Below are positions 53,008 to 62,329 of a stretch of 64,000 nt of DNA, piece after piece. The stretch spans positions 17,392 through 81,391 of the forward strand of contig CAMXPV010000014.1 in the NCBI GenBank assembly GCA_947245585.1, written 5' to 3'. Source of the stretch: an uncultured Lachnospiraceae bacterium (GTDB taxonomy: Bacteria > Bacillota > Clostridia > Lachnospirales > Lachnospiraceae). The translations under genes and the position numbers were made by a program. Within the stretch, counting starts at the first letter, position 1, and every line of letters begins with the position of its first letter. The notes beneath the pieces were generated by a model, which was not told where the DNA came from, searched no databases, and worked only from the letters and a program-made list of their open reading frames with translations.

Positions 53008-55008
53008 TTATCTTTTCTTCCTTCCGGCAATATACCAAATTCCCGTCACCGTCACGATCAAAGCCATTACGACAATGACCGTTGCGGCTGCATTTCTTGC
53101 CTTGCTGTTCTGGGCTGCCTCCTTCTGCTGTTTCCCCTCATCCGCCTTCTCCCAGTCAATATAAGCGATTGCACAGGGAGAAAACCGATCGGTGGAAAAA
53201 GTGATGGTCTCCGGATTCTCGTCCTCATCCAAAAGCTGCGCAAGCTCCACGCTCCCATCTTTCCCTGTATGAAGGCCTAAAATATAAAACTTCCTGTCCT
53301 GCTCCTGTAAGGGTTTCGGAACATGAATCACCACTTTTAACGCTTCTGCAAGTTCCGAGATATTCTGTCTCTCTTCCCCTTTCGTCTCCTTCAAAGTGAT
53401 CTCAAAATGGCGTCCAATCGTCATGCCGGGAAGTTTTCTTTCCTCAAAGGCATCTTTGATCTCCTGCGAGACTTTCCCCTCCATGTCCCTGATAGAAAGG
53501 TCTATTTCCACCGGCAGATCACCCTGCAGCATGGAGAGCTTTTCCTCCCCGCTCAACAGCTGCCCCGCCGCCGATTCCAAACCGAAAACGCCGAAATTTT
53601 CCTGTCGGCCATCCGCGAAATCATTGTGGACAGCCATCTGCAGATCTCCGGTTTTCAACGCTCCCTCCATCAGATCGCCGTCCTTTTTTTCCGCAATCAA
53701 ACGCTTTGCCTCCTCAGGGGAAATATGGAGCGCGGCCAGTGTTCCCGTCAGCTCTTCCTCCTCTTTTGCGCTGTCCTTCCGATCCGGCTCTTCTTTCTCC
53801 AAAGTGTCCTTCTTCTGCGGATCGTCATCGGTATCCGTTCTGTCTTTTTCGTTCTTTTTATCCGGCTCGTTTTTCTGATCGTCCTTCTTTGTCTGATCCG
53901 CCTTTCCGGTTTCCGGATCGTCCTGTTTTGGCGCTTCCACAAAATCCGCGGAAATGGTATGGTCTCCTCTCACATTAGAAAAATTGAAAGAAGCCGTTTT
54001 CCCCACCTCCGCGCCATCCACATACACAGTGCGAATGGCATAGCCGCTTTTGGGTGTAATCGTATACATCACTGCCGCACCCTCCTTGACGGTGGTTTTG
54101 CCTTCCGGCGTAATCGTCCCGTTGGCCGAGGACACGGCAGCGGTAATGGTATAGGTCTGCGCTTCTTTCTTTTTAAAGACCGCGGTAAACGTTCTGTCAC
54201 CTGTAACCTTTTCAACCTGCATCCGGCTGTCCCGGCTCACGGTATTTCCGTTTTCCGTCCAACCTTCAAACTGATATCCCTCCTTTGGAAAAGCCTCCAA
54301 TGTAGTGCCTTCTCCATACTTTACCGTTCTGCTCTCCGTCGCTGTCCCGGCATTGCCGTCGTTTACATTGACCGTAATCCGGCAGTCGATGGGTTTAAAT
54401 TCCGCCACATAAGTTGCGTCGCCGCGTATATTGTCCACGACATACCGGGCATCCTGAGACACCCTGTTATTGTCAAGCAGCCATCCCTCAAAGGTATAGC
54501 CCTCGTTCGGTGATGCGGAAATCACAACATAACCGCCCTCATTGACGGTGCCGCTTCCATAAACCTTTCCGCCATTTTCCGGGGAGGCCTGTAGCTGTAT
54601 GTTGTAGGTTGACGCCTGTATGTACACTAAGGCCGTGGCGCTATAATTGCTGTCCTGCCTAGAGACCGCCTTTACCACCAACGAAGAAGCCGTCTCATCC
54701 GAAGACACATTCAAAATGCCGTTTCCGTCGATAAACGTATTGCCGCTGCTCTGTCCGGAAACACTCCACGCCACCTCTTTGCTGTAATTGTTCGCCCCGG
54801 TCACGGAAGCCGTAAAGGCACAGGTCGCATTTTTAGAAACAACGGCCGTTCCCGGAGAAATGCTGACCGATGTAACTGTTGGCCTTCCTTCTTCCACGGG
54901 AAAAGCACCCGCGCCGATTTCCGCTGCACGGCAGGGAAAAGCCGCTGATAAAAACAGTTGGATCATACAAATATAAGCGCCAATTCTGTATACGATTCTA
55001 CGTCTCAT
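53008..55008 (-). CDS. cell-surface protein with BIG2-like and InlB/Flg_new repeats and C-terminal anchor
   Basis: 666 residues. A signal peptide (about 1-28) is followed by a BIG2-like immunoglobulin region (about 35-135), then three InlB-type beta-grasp repeats (GYTFEGWLLDNN, GYQFEGWTENGN, GYAIRTVYVDGA) up to about residue 355. A highly charged Asp/Lys/Glu/Pro linker of about 60 residues comes next, then a further domain of about 200 residues and a C-terminal span (VIVVMALIVTVTGIWYIAG) with basic tail. No LPXTG motif, so it is a membrane-anchored surface protein. The ATG overlaps the stop of the upstream cyclase (ATGA). Adhesion is a guess. Confidence 0.85.
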   Translation of the reverse strand: MRRRIVYRIGAYICMIQLFLSAAFPCRAAEIGAGAFPVEEGRPTVTSVSISPGTAVVSKNATCAFTASVTGANNYSKEVAWSVSGQSSGNTFIDGNGILNVSSDETASSLVVKAVSRQDSNYSATALVYIQASTYNIQLQASPENGGKVYGSGTVNEGGYVVISASPNEGYTFEGWLLDNNRVSQDARYVVDNIRGDATYVAEFKPIDCRITVNVNDGNAGTATESRTVKYGEGTTLEAFPKEGYQFEGWTENGNTVSRDSRMQVEKVTGDRTFTAVFKKKEAQTYTITAAVSSANGTITPEGKTTVKEGAAVMYTITPKSGYAIRTVYVDGAEVGKTASFNFSNVRGDHTISADFVEAPKQDDPETGKADQTKKDDQKNEPDKKNEKDRTDTDDDPQKKDTLEKEEPDRKDSAKEEEELTGTLAALHISPEEAKRLIAEKKDGDLMEGALKTGDLQMAVHNDFADGRQENFGVFGLESAAGQLLSGEEKLSMLQGDLPVEIDLSIRDMEGKVSQEIKDAFEERKLPGMTIGRHFEITLKETKGEERQNISELAEALKVVIHVPKPLQEQDRKFYILGLHTGKDGSVELAQLLDEDENPETITFSTDRFSPCAIAYIDWEKADEGKQQKEAAQNSKARNAAATVIVVMALIVTVTGIWYIAGRKKR

Positions 55009-56948
55009 ATTTCCCGTCCTTTGCGTTCCCGCTTGTTTTCATACATTCTTTCGTCCGCTTCCCTCAGCGCCTCCTGATAATCATTTTTTCCTTTCATCAG
55101 TCCGTAGCCGAGAGAAAATTGAAGTTTGACTGTAACATCGTCATGTAAGGTCACTGTCCTTTGATCCTGAATACCCGCAAGATTTTTAATCGCGGCTTCC
55201 AGTTGGGCTTCCTCGTCGTAATGATACAAAAGCAGCACAAACTCATCGCCGCCCATTCTGGCAGCCACGCAATTTTCTGTCTCCAAACCGGCAATAAGCT
55301 CTGCAATCGACTTCAGGTATATATCTCCCATATCATGGCCGTAAGTGTCGTTAATGACCTTCAAATTATCTGCATCTATCATAACAACCGCGCCACAGCC
55401 AAACTCATCCGGTTTCTCAAACAGCTCGGAAATTTTCTGTTCCATTCCACGGCGGTTATACAAACCTGTCAGCAAATCCATATCTCGCTCCGCCTCGATC
55501 TTTTTACGTTTCCTGACGCTCTCTGTCACGTCAATCACAACGCCAAACACCTCTTGGCTGTCTCGAATCTCTTCCAATTTGACATATCGGTCCTTGACAC
55601 CGAAGATATCCGCCTCTCCCGCTGCGGGATTCTTCCGGATGTCCTCTATGAGCCGTTGAAAACGCCCCACATCCGAACCCAGACACTGCGTTTCCTCCTC
55701 GTCAAGCGCCAGAATCCTCGGTATATACTCGGTAAACCACACGCGCCGCATATGGTCACTATATTCATACACACCGATATACATATTGGTCTTTCGCAAA
55801 ACATAAGACATTTTCCGATTGCTGTCCAGAAGACTCTGTTTCATGGTATTAATATAGCTGCTCAACTTGGCAAACTCCACACTGCTTTGAATGTCGATCA
55901 CTTCATCGAGATCGCCCTCCGCTATCTTGCCCAGTTTTTCATTGATGGCCTCAATACCGTCCACTACATACCTGTTCATATATCTGGTAACTGCAAAATT
56001 CAAAGCGGCAGCAATCGCCGCCAAACAGATCGCAAGCACAATGGTGGTCTCCGGAATCCGTTGGTACAGATCACGGCTTGCAACCACACGTCCTATATAG
56101 GTATCGCCCGTCCGCTGAAAGACGCAATAGGCATTCCTTCCGCCCACAATCGCGTGAAAGCCCTTTTCATACTCCGAAAAGGATTTTGCGTCCAAACCAA
56201 TTTCCGTCAAATTTTGTCCCACACAATCCAAGTCCGTGGAGCCGACAATCCGTCCGCTCGCTATATCTATCGCATAATAATCTGCCTCCAGATTCACCCG
56301 AAACTGAGAAAACAGATAGGATAATTCATTCTTTTCCGTGGCTTTCATAATATTGACAGGCTCCATTCCCACCTGCACAATGAACTCCCCGTTTTCACTC
56401 CAAAGCGCCGAATACTGCATCATTTTTTCCTCTGCGGTATTCGGTGTGATTTCCTGAACCAACTTCAGGGAATGGTCTGTCAGCATCGGCTTAAAGAACG
56501 CCATCTGTTCGCCCGAATCGAATGTGAAATCATAATACTCCGGATGGGTTCCCGCATAAATACGCCCCGTTTCATCAAAGATATGAATTTCATCCACGCC
56601 GGTCAGCCGTGCAATATTTCTCAGCTCCTCCACACTGTCCAACACGGAAGGATCTTTTCGGATGATATAGGCAATCGCCTCCGCATTACAAAGACAGGTC
56701 TCGCTGTACTGCGCCACAACTTCTTCGATTTCCTCCTGATTAGCCGCCAGCATCTGCTCAATCTGCTGAAAAGTCCTCACTGCATTTTCATAGGCCTGTC
56801 TCTGTTCAATCACTACCTGAACATATACAATCACATTTAATATCAGCACTGCCAAAATAACGGTAAGCAGTCGCATATATTGGCTGATCGCCTGTCTAAG
56901 CGTCTTCAAAACTTCTGTCTTCCCTTTTGTCCGTCCACCTGATTTCAT
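55005..56948 (-). CDS. membrane diguanylate cyclase with Cache-like sensor, HAMP and PAS-like region
   Basis: 647 residues. First span about 27-49, an extracytoplasmic sensor of about 250 residues, second span about 303-325 (LAICLAAIAAALNFAV), HAMP, a PAS-like segment (about 380-480) and a GGDEF domain. The motif is GGDEF in ARMGGDEFVLLLY. The RxxD inhibitory site is missing (TENC at that position), so feedback inhibition at this site is not expected. Translation is coupled to the surface-protein gene, suggesting a c-di-GMP-linked surface behaviour. Confidence 0.92.
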   Translation of the reverse strand: MKSGGRTKGKTEVLKTLRQAISQYMRLLTVILAVLILNVIVYVQVVIEQRQAYENAVRTFQQIEQMLAANQEEIEEVVAQYSETCLCNAEAIAYIIRKDPSVLDSVEELRNIARLTGVDEIHIFDETGRIYAGTHPEYYDFTFDSGEQMAFFKPMLTDHSLKLVQEITPNTAEEKMMQYSALWSENGEFIVQVGMEPVNIMKATEKNELSYLFSQFRVNLEADYYAIDIASGRIVGSTDLDCVGQNLTEIGLDAKSFSEYEKGFHAIVGGRNAYCVFQRTGDTYIGRVVASRDLYQRIPETTIVLAICLAAIAAALNFAVTRYMNRYVVDGIEAINEKLGKIAEGDLDEVIDIQSSVEFAKLSSYINTMKQSLLDSNRKMSYVLRKTNMYIGVYEYSDHMRRVWFTEYIPRILALDEEETQCLGSDVGRFQRLIEDIRKNPAAGEADIFGVKDRYVKLEEIRDSQEVFGVVIDVTESVRKRKKIEAERDMDLLTGLYNRRGMEQKISELFEKPDEFGCGAVVMIDADNLKVINDTYGHDMGDIYLKSIAELIAGLETENCVAARMGGDEFVLLLYHYDEEAQLEAAIKNLAGIQDQRTVTLHDDVTVKLQFSLGYGLMKGKNDYQEALREADERMYENKRERKGREI

Positions 56949-57004
56949 TCTATTTTACCATTTTGTCTTTCTATGTGGCAAGCGCTTCCTCGCCAAAACC
57001 GCTT

Positions 57005-57511
57005 TCACATACATCGCAGTAAAAATTCTGTGCCGCTCACAACCTGTTCGGAGATCAGCAGGAGTTTGCTTTTTAAAAACGGGGAAAGCGCCGCCCTTGC
57101 CGCCTGTGTATCATAAACTTCATTCTGCCCGTCGGCAAATACAAGGATGACTTTACTTCTCGCATGAAATTTTTTTAAATAGGCAAAGAGATCCTCATAA
57201 TATTTTTTACAGGGAGCGTTTTGATATTCACGAAAAGCGCCGCCCGTCATAAGCATTGCCATCGGCGCCACTTCCGACTTGATCTCCTGACCCCAGAAGA
57301 CCAGATTCAAACGTACATTCCTGAAAATCTCATTTCCCCTTTTCATGGCCCGCACCACGGCCGCCACCGCGGCCGTATAGTCTTTTGATTCCAGAGAGGT
57401 GTCAATCACAATCGTCATCTCCAGATTGCCGCCCCGATAATTTCCGGGAACGTGCAAGATTGCGTCCACTCTCTTTGCAATTTGTAATGCGCCTGTCTCC
57501 GTAAGTTCCAT
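57005..57511 (-). CDS. von Willebrand A-like domain protein of unknown role
   Basis: 168 residues from ATG at 57511, where GAGAGGG lies five bases upstream; the longer frame from 57643 runs across a terminator hairpin and is rejected. LEMTIVIDTSLES resembles the start of a vWA fold, with Asp-x-Ser but a shifted second Ser, and VILVFADGQNE resembles the closing DG loop. The metal site is therefore incomplete as read. It follows the lipoprotein gene and precedes the cyclase. Cytosolic; function unknown. Confidence 0.6.
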   Translation of the reverse strand: MELTETGALQIAKRVDAILHVPGNYRGGNLEMTIVIDTSLESKDYTAAVAAVVRAMKRGNEIFRNVRLNLVFWGQEIKSEVAPMAMLMTGGAFREYQNAPCKKYYEDLFAYLKKFHARSKVILVFADGQNEVYDTQAARAALSPFLKSKLLLISEQVVSGTEFLLRCM

Positions 57512-57594
57512 CGTATCCCTCTCTCCACGCCTTACCAATACATCTATTTTACCACAAATTGCATCTTTCGGAAAACTTTTACGCCGCTCTCCAT

Positions 57595-57629
57595 CCACAT
57601 AAAAAAGCTGCGGCCAAACGGGCCGCAAC
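57595..57629 (-). terminator. Rho-independent terminator after the lipoprotein gene
   Basis: TTGCGGCC and GGCCGCAG pair around CGTTT, then TTTTTT on the minus strand. It ends the transcript from 58139 and lies upstream of the vWA-like gene start, which helps fix that start. Confidence 0.85.
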
Positions 57630-57662
57630 TTTACGATTTCCACAGGGCATTTGTAACGGATT

Positions 57663-58139
57663 CTAATTAATACCCGTTATTCCCAACTTTCCGTCTACGG
57701 ACTTGAATATGATATTCGGCGTTGCATCTCCCATGATGACTCCCGCCATCGTTTCCTCCAGCGTCGATGCGTCCACCGCCTCAATGACCGCGCATCTTTG
57801 TTCCGTAAAAATATCGTCGCCGTTCAGCTTAAGAAAGTCGTCCTTGCTTTCAATCACTTCACCGTTTACCGCAAGCGGATAAGCACACAGCTCTGCGAGC
57901 GCCTCCAGATCTTTATCCGCCATCGCCGTTTTAATCTGCTGTGCAAAGGCGGCACTGTCCCCGCTTTCTGTTTTCTCCTCCAGGTCCGCGGCAGCGTTAT
58001 TTTTCTCTTCCACTTCACTCTCCGTCTGGCTGCTCTGTCCCTGAGCCTCCGCCGCTGTCTGAGCCTTCTCTTCTCCGCCGCATCCCATGCAGGCAATAGC
58101 TATCACGCCTGCCGCTAATAATAATTTCCACTTTTTCAT
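57663..58139 (-). CDS. small lipoprotein of unknown function
   Basis: 158 residues. The signal MKKWKLLLAAGVIAIACMGC ends in a clear lipobox. A Gln/Glu/Ser/Ala-rich linker (about 25-60) leads to a compact domain of about 95 residues (AFAQQIKTAMADKDLEALAEL, then LGITGIN at the end) that resembles NTF2-like or DUF-type extracytoplasmic folds, but no family could be named. A strong GGGAGG precedes ATG. Terminated just downstream. Confidence 0.75.
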   Translation of the reverse strand: MKKWKLLLAAGVIAIACMGCGGEEKAQTAAEAQGQSSQTESEVEEKNNAAADLEEKTESGDSAAFAQQIKTAMADKDLEALAELCAYPLAVNGEVIESKDDFLKLNGDDIFTEQRCAVIEAVDASTLEETMAGVIMGDATPNIIFKSVDGKLGITGIN

Positions 58140-58267
58140 CCTTTTCCCTCCCGGTTCGTTTATTCTCTATCAAGCTTATCCTGACGGTATTTTTGCGTCA
58201 ATTTCTCTTCTTCGCATTTTACTACCGATTCTTCACGCTCCACCCCAAACTTCCATCAAATATGCGG

Positions 58268-58296
58268 TTGTTAAACCACCCTTTACTCGGTATAAT
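58268..58296 (+). promoter_or_regulatory. predicted promoter of the LytTR/GHKL two-component pair
   Basis: -35 TTGTTA (58268-58273), 17-base spacer, -10 TATAAT (58291-58296), 75 bases upstream of the response regulator start. Confidence 0.6.
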
Positions 58297-58370
58297 TTTA
58301 ATGATAGTTTTACATGCCGGCCGTCGTTTATTTGAAGCTTTGGCCAAAACGAAGGGAAACATAAGGTACT

Positions 58371-59108
58371 ATGAGAATAACCGTTTGCGACGACAGTATT
58401 AAGGATTTACTTGACATAGAAAAATTACTGTTAAAATATAAAACCCGATATCCGGATCACACTTTTGAACTGGAAAAATACTCAGACCCATCCCGGTTAT
58501 TTCACAAAATTATGGATGGGAAATTGACCGATGTTTATATTTTGGATATGCTCATGCCCAAACGGACAGGTATTGACCTTGGACGGCAAATCAGAAAGAC
58601 CGGCAGCGACAATGTAATTATCTACATAACCTCTTCCGAGGACTATGCCCTGGATGCCTATGATGTCCATGCGGCGAGATATCTCCTCAAACCGGTTAGT
58701 GAAAGCAGGCTTTTTGAGGCGCTTGATTATGCGTTCTCCTTTGCAAAAGCAAAAACAGAACCTGCTTATATCATCAAAACAAAAAACGGCTTACAACCGG
58801 CCGCTTACTCTAAGATCGAATATATTGAGAACAGCGGCCGGAAACTGGAAATACATCTGTCTGACGGCAGTCTGATGAAAAGCCTTTTTATCAGAACGTC
58901 TTTTGAAGAAGAGATAAAGGAACTCACGAATCACAGAAAATTTTTACAGATTCACAAATCCTTTCTCGTTAATCTTGATTACGTGAAGCAGTTGACCGCA
59001 GACAGCGTCATTATGAATTCCGGAAAACAGCTTCCCGTCAGCCGGGCAAAGGCCCAAAAGGCCAAGCGGGAATATCTCCTATTTGTCTCGGAAAATGTTG
59101 GCAGGTGA
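58371..59108 (+). CDS. LytTR-family response regulator (AgrA-like)
   Basis: 245 residues: receiver domain with Asp59 in YILDMLMPKRTG and Lys in YLLKPVSE, then a LytTR DNA-binding domain at about 135-240 (SKIEYIENSGRKLEIHL, FLQIHKSFLVNLDYVKQL). It binds as in AgrA and VirR. AAGG lies before ATG. It is coupled to the following kinase gene. Targets are unknown; no peptide-signal genes (agrB, agrD) are visible. Confidence 0.92.
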   Translation: MRITVCDDSIKDLLDIEKLLLKYKTRYPDHTFELEKYSDPSRLFHKIMDGKLTDVYILDMLMPKRTGIDLGRQIRKTGSDNVIIYITSSEDYALDAYDVHAARYLLKPVSESRLFEALDYAFSFAKAKTEPAYIIKTKNGLQPAAYSKIEYIENSGRKLEIHLSDGSLMKSLFIRTSFEEEIKELTNHRKFLQIHKSFLVNLDYVKQLTADSVIMNSGKQLPVSRAKAQKAKREYLLFVSENVGR

Positions 59109-59113
59109 ACGAA

Positions 59114-60403
59114 ATGGTCTATGTGAAAAATATATCCTATTTATTGAGTCATATTTTCTTTTTGGTATTCATTTGTCTGTTCATACCGCATCGCTTTTCC
59201 AAGAGAAAAACCTTTCACGTTTGCTTTCTCTCCTGCATGCTGATGATCTTAATGGATTATTTTAAATTATATCTGTTTGCGGACAGCCCCGTATTTTATT
59301 TTTTTACAACAATCACACAGATTACCATTACACAGCTTACAGGACTTTTCATCTCCGAAAAAAGAACCATTAAGGCGCTCTTCATCGGCCTGAGCGCCTC
59401 CAATTATGTGCTCGTGGGAACGATCTTTGCCCCCATTTTGTATCTATCTACAGGCAGCATCTGTCTTGCACTGATCGGAAACCTTCTGGCGCACCTTACT
59501 ATCCTGGCTGCACTCTATTTCCGAATCGGAAATGTCGTTACCCGATTTTGTGAGCGGGATCTTGGTAAAAACAAATGGGAGTTATGTCTGATTCCCGTAT
59601 TTTTTTATTGCAGCTTTTCCAGCATTGCCTTCTTCCCTCATACGCTCTACGAACATCCCGAAAACATCCTTGTCAGCATTTTTTTAATGATTACCATGTT
59701 AGTGTCCTATGTGGTGGTGCTGCGCTATATTGACAGCGAAACCAAACAGGTAGAAGAATACTGGAAAAATGTCATGTTTGAATCCTATATCAAAGGATTG
59801 GAAAGCCAAAATTATCTGGTGAGACAGTCTGAACGAAATTTAAAAATACTGCGGCACGATATGCGTCACTATTCCATGACGATCGATTCCCTGCTCAACC
59901 AGAAAGAGTATGAAGAAATCAGGAACATAACAGGACATATTCACGAAGTGGTTGATGAAAACAAGATTACCCGCTATTGCGAGAATCTGGTAATCAATAC
60001 CGTTCTCATGACAATGGCAGAACGGGCGCAATCCCTTCAAATCACCATCCATTCAGATATTGCGATACCCCATCAGATTCCTGTCAATGAGTATGAGTTT
60101 GCCATGGTTCTCGCAAACCTTCTGGAAAACGCCATTCACAGTGTAGAAAATCTGGAAGTCGAAAAACGTGAAATCCATGCAAAACTGCGCTGCACTGCAG
60201 AACATCTGTTAATTGACCTGGAAAACGAATGCACACAGGAAGTCTGTTTTGATTCCGCCACCGGACTTCCCAAAAGCCAAAAGGGAAAAGGTCATGGTCT
60301 TGGCATGCAGAGCGTACAGGCCTTTTGTGATAAATTGAACGGGACCATTACCTGTTACTGTGAAAACAATCGGTTTCGGATTATCATGTTTGTGAAATTC
60401 TAA
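59114..60403 (+). CDS. GHKL-domain sensor histidine kinase (AgrC-like)
   Basis: About 429 residues. The N-terminal 200 residues hold about six membrane spans, as in AgrC-type peptide sensors. The phosphorylated His is in ILRHDMRHYSMT, the ATP motifs are LANLLENAIHSV and GHGLGMQSV. I chose ATG at 59114, with AGGTG six bases upstream; GTG at 59105 overlaps the regulator stop and is weaker. Its partner is the LytTR regulator. The ligand is unknown. Confidence 0.9.
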   Translation: MVYVKNISYLLSHIFFLVFICLFIPHRFSKRKTFHVCFLSCMLMILMDYFKLYLFADSPVFYFFTTITQITITQLTGLFISEKRTIKALFIGLSASNYVLVGTIFAPILYLSTGSICLALIGNLLAHLTILAALYFRIGNVVTRFCERDLGKNKWELCLIPVFFYCSFSSIAFFPHTLYEHPENILVSIFLMITMLVSYVVVLRYIDSETKQVEEYWKNVMFESYIKGLESQNYLVRQSERNLKILRHDMRHYSMTIDSLLNQKEYEEIRNITGHIHEVVDENKITRYCENLVINTVLMTMAERAQSLQITIHSDIAIPHQIPVNEYEFAMVLANLLENAIHSVENLEVEKREIHAKLRCTAEHLLIDLENECTQEVCFDSATGLPKSQKGKGHGLGMQSVQAFCDKLNGTITCYCENNRFRIIMFVKF

Positions 60404-60422
60404 GTTTCCAGGTCTGACACCT

Positions 60423-60441
60423 TATGTCATTTTTCGACATA
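60423..60441. promoter_or_regulatory. TATGTC ... GACATA dyad upstream of the hemerythrin gene
   Basis: TATGTC (60423-60428) and GACATA (60436-60441) face each other across 7 bases, 40 bases before the hemerythrin start. It could be an operator or the end of the upstream transcript. Confidence 0.35.
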
Positions 60442-60480
60442 TCATAATAGCAAACATTTCCCATTTAATAAAGGTAAGTC

Positions 60481-61362
60481 ATGTCTAAGGAAGCTGAATG
60501 GAATAAACGGTTTAACATTGGAGTAGATTCCATCGACACTGCCCATCGAAAACTTTTTTCCATCGTACAAAAACTAATCCGCCTGAGCAAAGATGAAAAT
60601 AATGGACCGTGGGCTTGTGCCGAAGGTATCAAATATTTTAAGAATTATGCCATAGAACATTTTACTGACGAAGAAAAATACATGCTGTCAATCGGCTACA
60701 ACGGATATGAAATACACAAACGTCTGCACGACGATATGCGCTATAAAACTCTGCCGGCGCTGGAAAAAGACCTTACCAAGTCAAACTATTCCCAGGAATC
60801 TATCCACCATTTTCTCGGTATCTGCCTCGGTTGGCTCACCACCCACATTTTAATCGAAGACCGCGCTATCACCGGCAAAATTTCAAACAGATGGAAGACA
60901 GACCATACCGGAGCCGACATGGATGCTCTGGAACGCGCTCTGATTTCCACCTTACACGAAATTTTTAGATTACAGACGGAAATTGTGAGCGAGCATTACA
61001 GCGGAGAAGACTTTGGCAACAGCCTGATTATCCGGCTGACGTATAGCTCTGCAGTGAAAAAAAATGTTCAGATTTTTATGGTTTTGGAGGAAAGTCTGAT
61101 GTTGAGTGTCGTCAGCGCCATGTTGGATATGCCGTTGACAAAAATGGATAAGCTTGTCATGAACGCAGGCAGAGAACTCTCCTTGCGAATCGTAGAACAC
61201 CTTGGCATATATTGTCACCCAACTTCACACTATCACTTGGAAAGCAGTCATTTCATGACATTAGAGCAGTTCAGGAAAACATTATATCTGGAAATTTTTG
61301 ATTACAGTCTGCTCCTTAACACCGGCCACGGCTACTTTGCCTTTTGTGTGAAGTGTGAATGA
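60481..61362 (+). CDS. bacteriohemerythrin fused to a CheX-like region
   Basis: 293 residues in two parts. Residues 1-135 form a bacteriohemerythrin with all seven di-iron ligands: His22, His60, Glu64, His79, His83, His122 and Asp127, so oxygen binding or sensing is expected. Residues about 145-293 resemble the CheX/CheC chemotaxis phosphatase fold (LHEIFRLQTEIVSEHY, then MDKLVMNAGRELSLRI where these phosphatases carry their ExxN helix). The phosphatase residues are only partly matched. AAAGG lies before ATG. It follows the two-component pair by 78 bases. Confidence 0.85.
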   Translation: MSKEAEWNKRFNIGVDSIDTAHRKLFSIVQKLIRLSKDENNGPWACAEGIKYFKNYAIEHFTDEEKYMLSIGYNGYEIHKRLHDDMRYKTLPALEKDLTKSNYSQESIHHFLGICLGWLTTHILIEDRAITGKISNRWKTDHTGADMDALERALISTLHEIFRLQTEIVSEHYSGEDFGNSLIIRLTYSSAVKKNVQIFMVLEESLMLSVVSAMLDMPLTKMDKLVMNAGRELSLRIVEHLGIYCHPTSHYHLESSHFMTLEQFRKTLYLEIFDYSLLLNTGHGYFAFCVKCE

Positions 61363-61407
61363 ATTGCGCAGGGCGCAGTCCGAAGCAGCTGCCCCTGCCA
61401 TCTATCC

Positions 61408-62310
61408 CTACATTCGCCCTATAATATCTTGTATCTCCGGAAGATACATCCTGCCAAACATATTCAGATGGTTCAAAAGATGGTAAAGATTATACACGTC
61501 GCGGCGGTGTTCATATTCCGGATGCAAGGGTGCCGCTTCTCTATAGGCATCATAAAAGACTCGTGGAAATCCCCCGAAGAGCTCTGTCATCGCAAGGTCC
61601 GCCTCCGCATGACCCACATAAACCGCCGGATCAATCAGCCACGCTTTCCCGTCGTTTCCTGCGATCACATTTCCTCCCCACAGATCACCGTGCAGCAGGG
61701 ACGGCTTGTCCGGCTCCACAAGAATTTTATCCAAACGCGCAAGCATCCGGTTGATTTTTTTCCAATCCTCTTTTTCAAAATACCGCTGCGCATCCCGAAA
61801 CTGTGGTTCGAGACGACAGTCCCTGAAAAAATCGATCCAACTATCATAGCCTGTATTGAGTTGTCTGCGCCGTCCAATATAGTTATCCCCATTAAACCCG
61901 TATTTTCCGTTTGCAACCAGTCCGTCTGTTGATGCCCTGTGCATGTCTAAAAGCCGTCTCGCAAATTCCTCCCAATAATTTGCCCCGCAGCCCTTACTAT
62001 GGATAAATTCCAACAATAAAAAGGAAACGCTTCCCCGGCTTTCATCTGTTCCAATACCTAAAATTTTCGGCGTGCCAATGGTTTTTGTTCGGGCAATGGC
62101 ATTTAACCCCTCCAATTCCGCTTCAAAAAGAGAAAGATTTTCCTTCGCATTGGACTTCATGAAAACCTGTCTGCCACCCGTAAGTGTCAGACAGCAGGCT
62201 TCATTGATATCGCCGCCAGATATTCGATTGATTTTTTCGATTTTTGTCCCTTCGCCAAACAGTGCGCACACTGCGCCTGCTAAAGAGGTAAAATACTGTG
62301 GCGTTGTCAT
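61408..62310 (-). CDS. fructosamine kinase-family protein (FN3K-like)
   Basis: 300 residues from ATG at 62310, with AAGGAG nine bases upstream; the frame extends 17 codons with no support. The family phosphorylates ketosamines on glycated amines so that they fall apart. Marks are SGGDINEACCLTL, the ATP Lys in FMKSN, LLLEFI, the catalytic loop LLHGDLWGGN (Asp209) and the metal Asp in WLIDPA. Cytosolic. It follows the LysM-GH18 gene by about 19 bases and may be co-transcribed. Confidence 0.9.
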   Translation of the reverse strand: MTTPQYFTSLAGAVCALFGEGTKIEKINRISGGDINEACCLTLTGGRQVFMKSNAKENLSLFEAELEGLNAIARTKTIGTPKILGIGTDESRGSVSFLLLEFIHSKGCGANYWEEFARRLLDMHRASTDGLVANGKYGFNGDNYIGRRRQLNTGYDSWIDFFRDCRLEPQFRDAQRYFEKEDWKKINRMLARLDKILVEPDKPSLLHGDLWGGNVIAGNDGKAWLIDPAVYVGHAEADLAMTELFGGFPRVFYDAYREAAPLHPEYEHRRDVYNLYHLLNHLNMFGRMYLPEIQDIIGRM

Positions 62311-62329
62311 ACTGTATGTCTCCTTTTTG

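Noticed and set aside
57512..57643. Longer N-terminus for the vWA-like protein
   Set aside because: It crosses a strong terminator hairpin and has no ribosome site; the ATG at 57511 has one.
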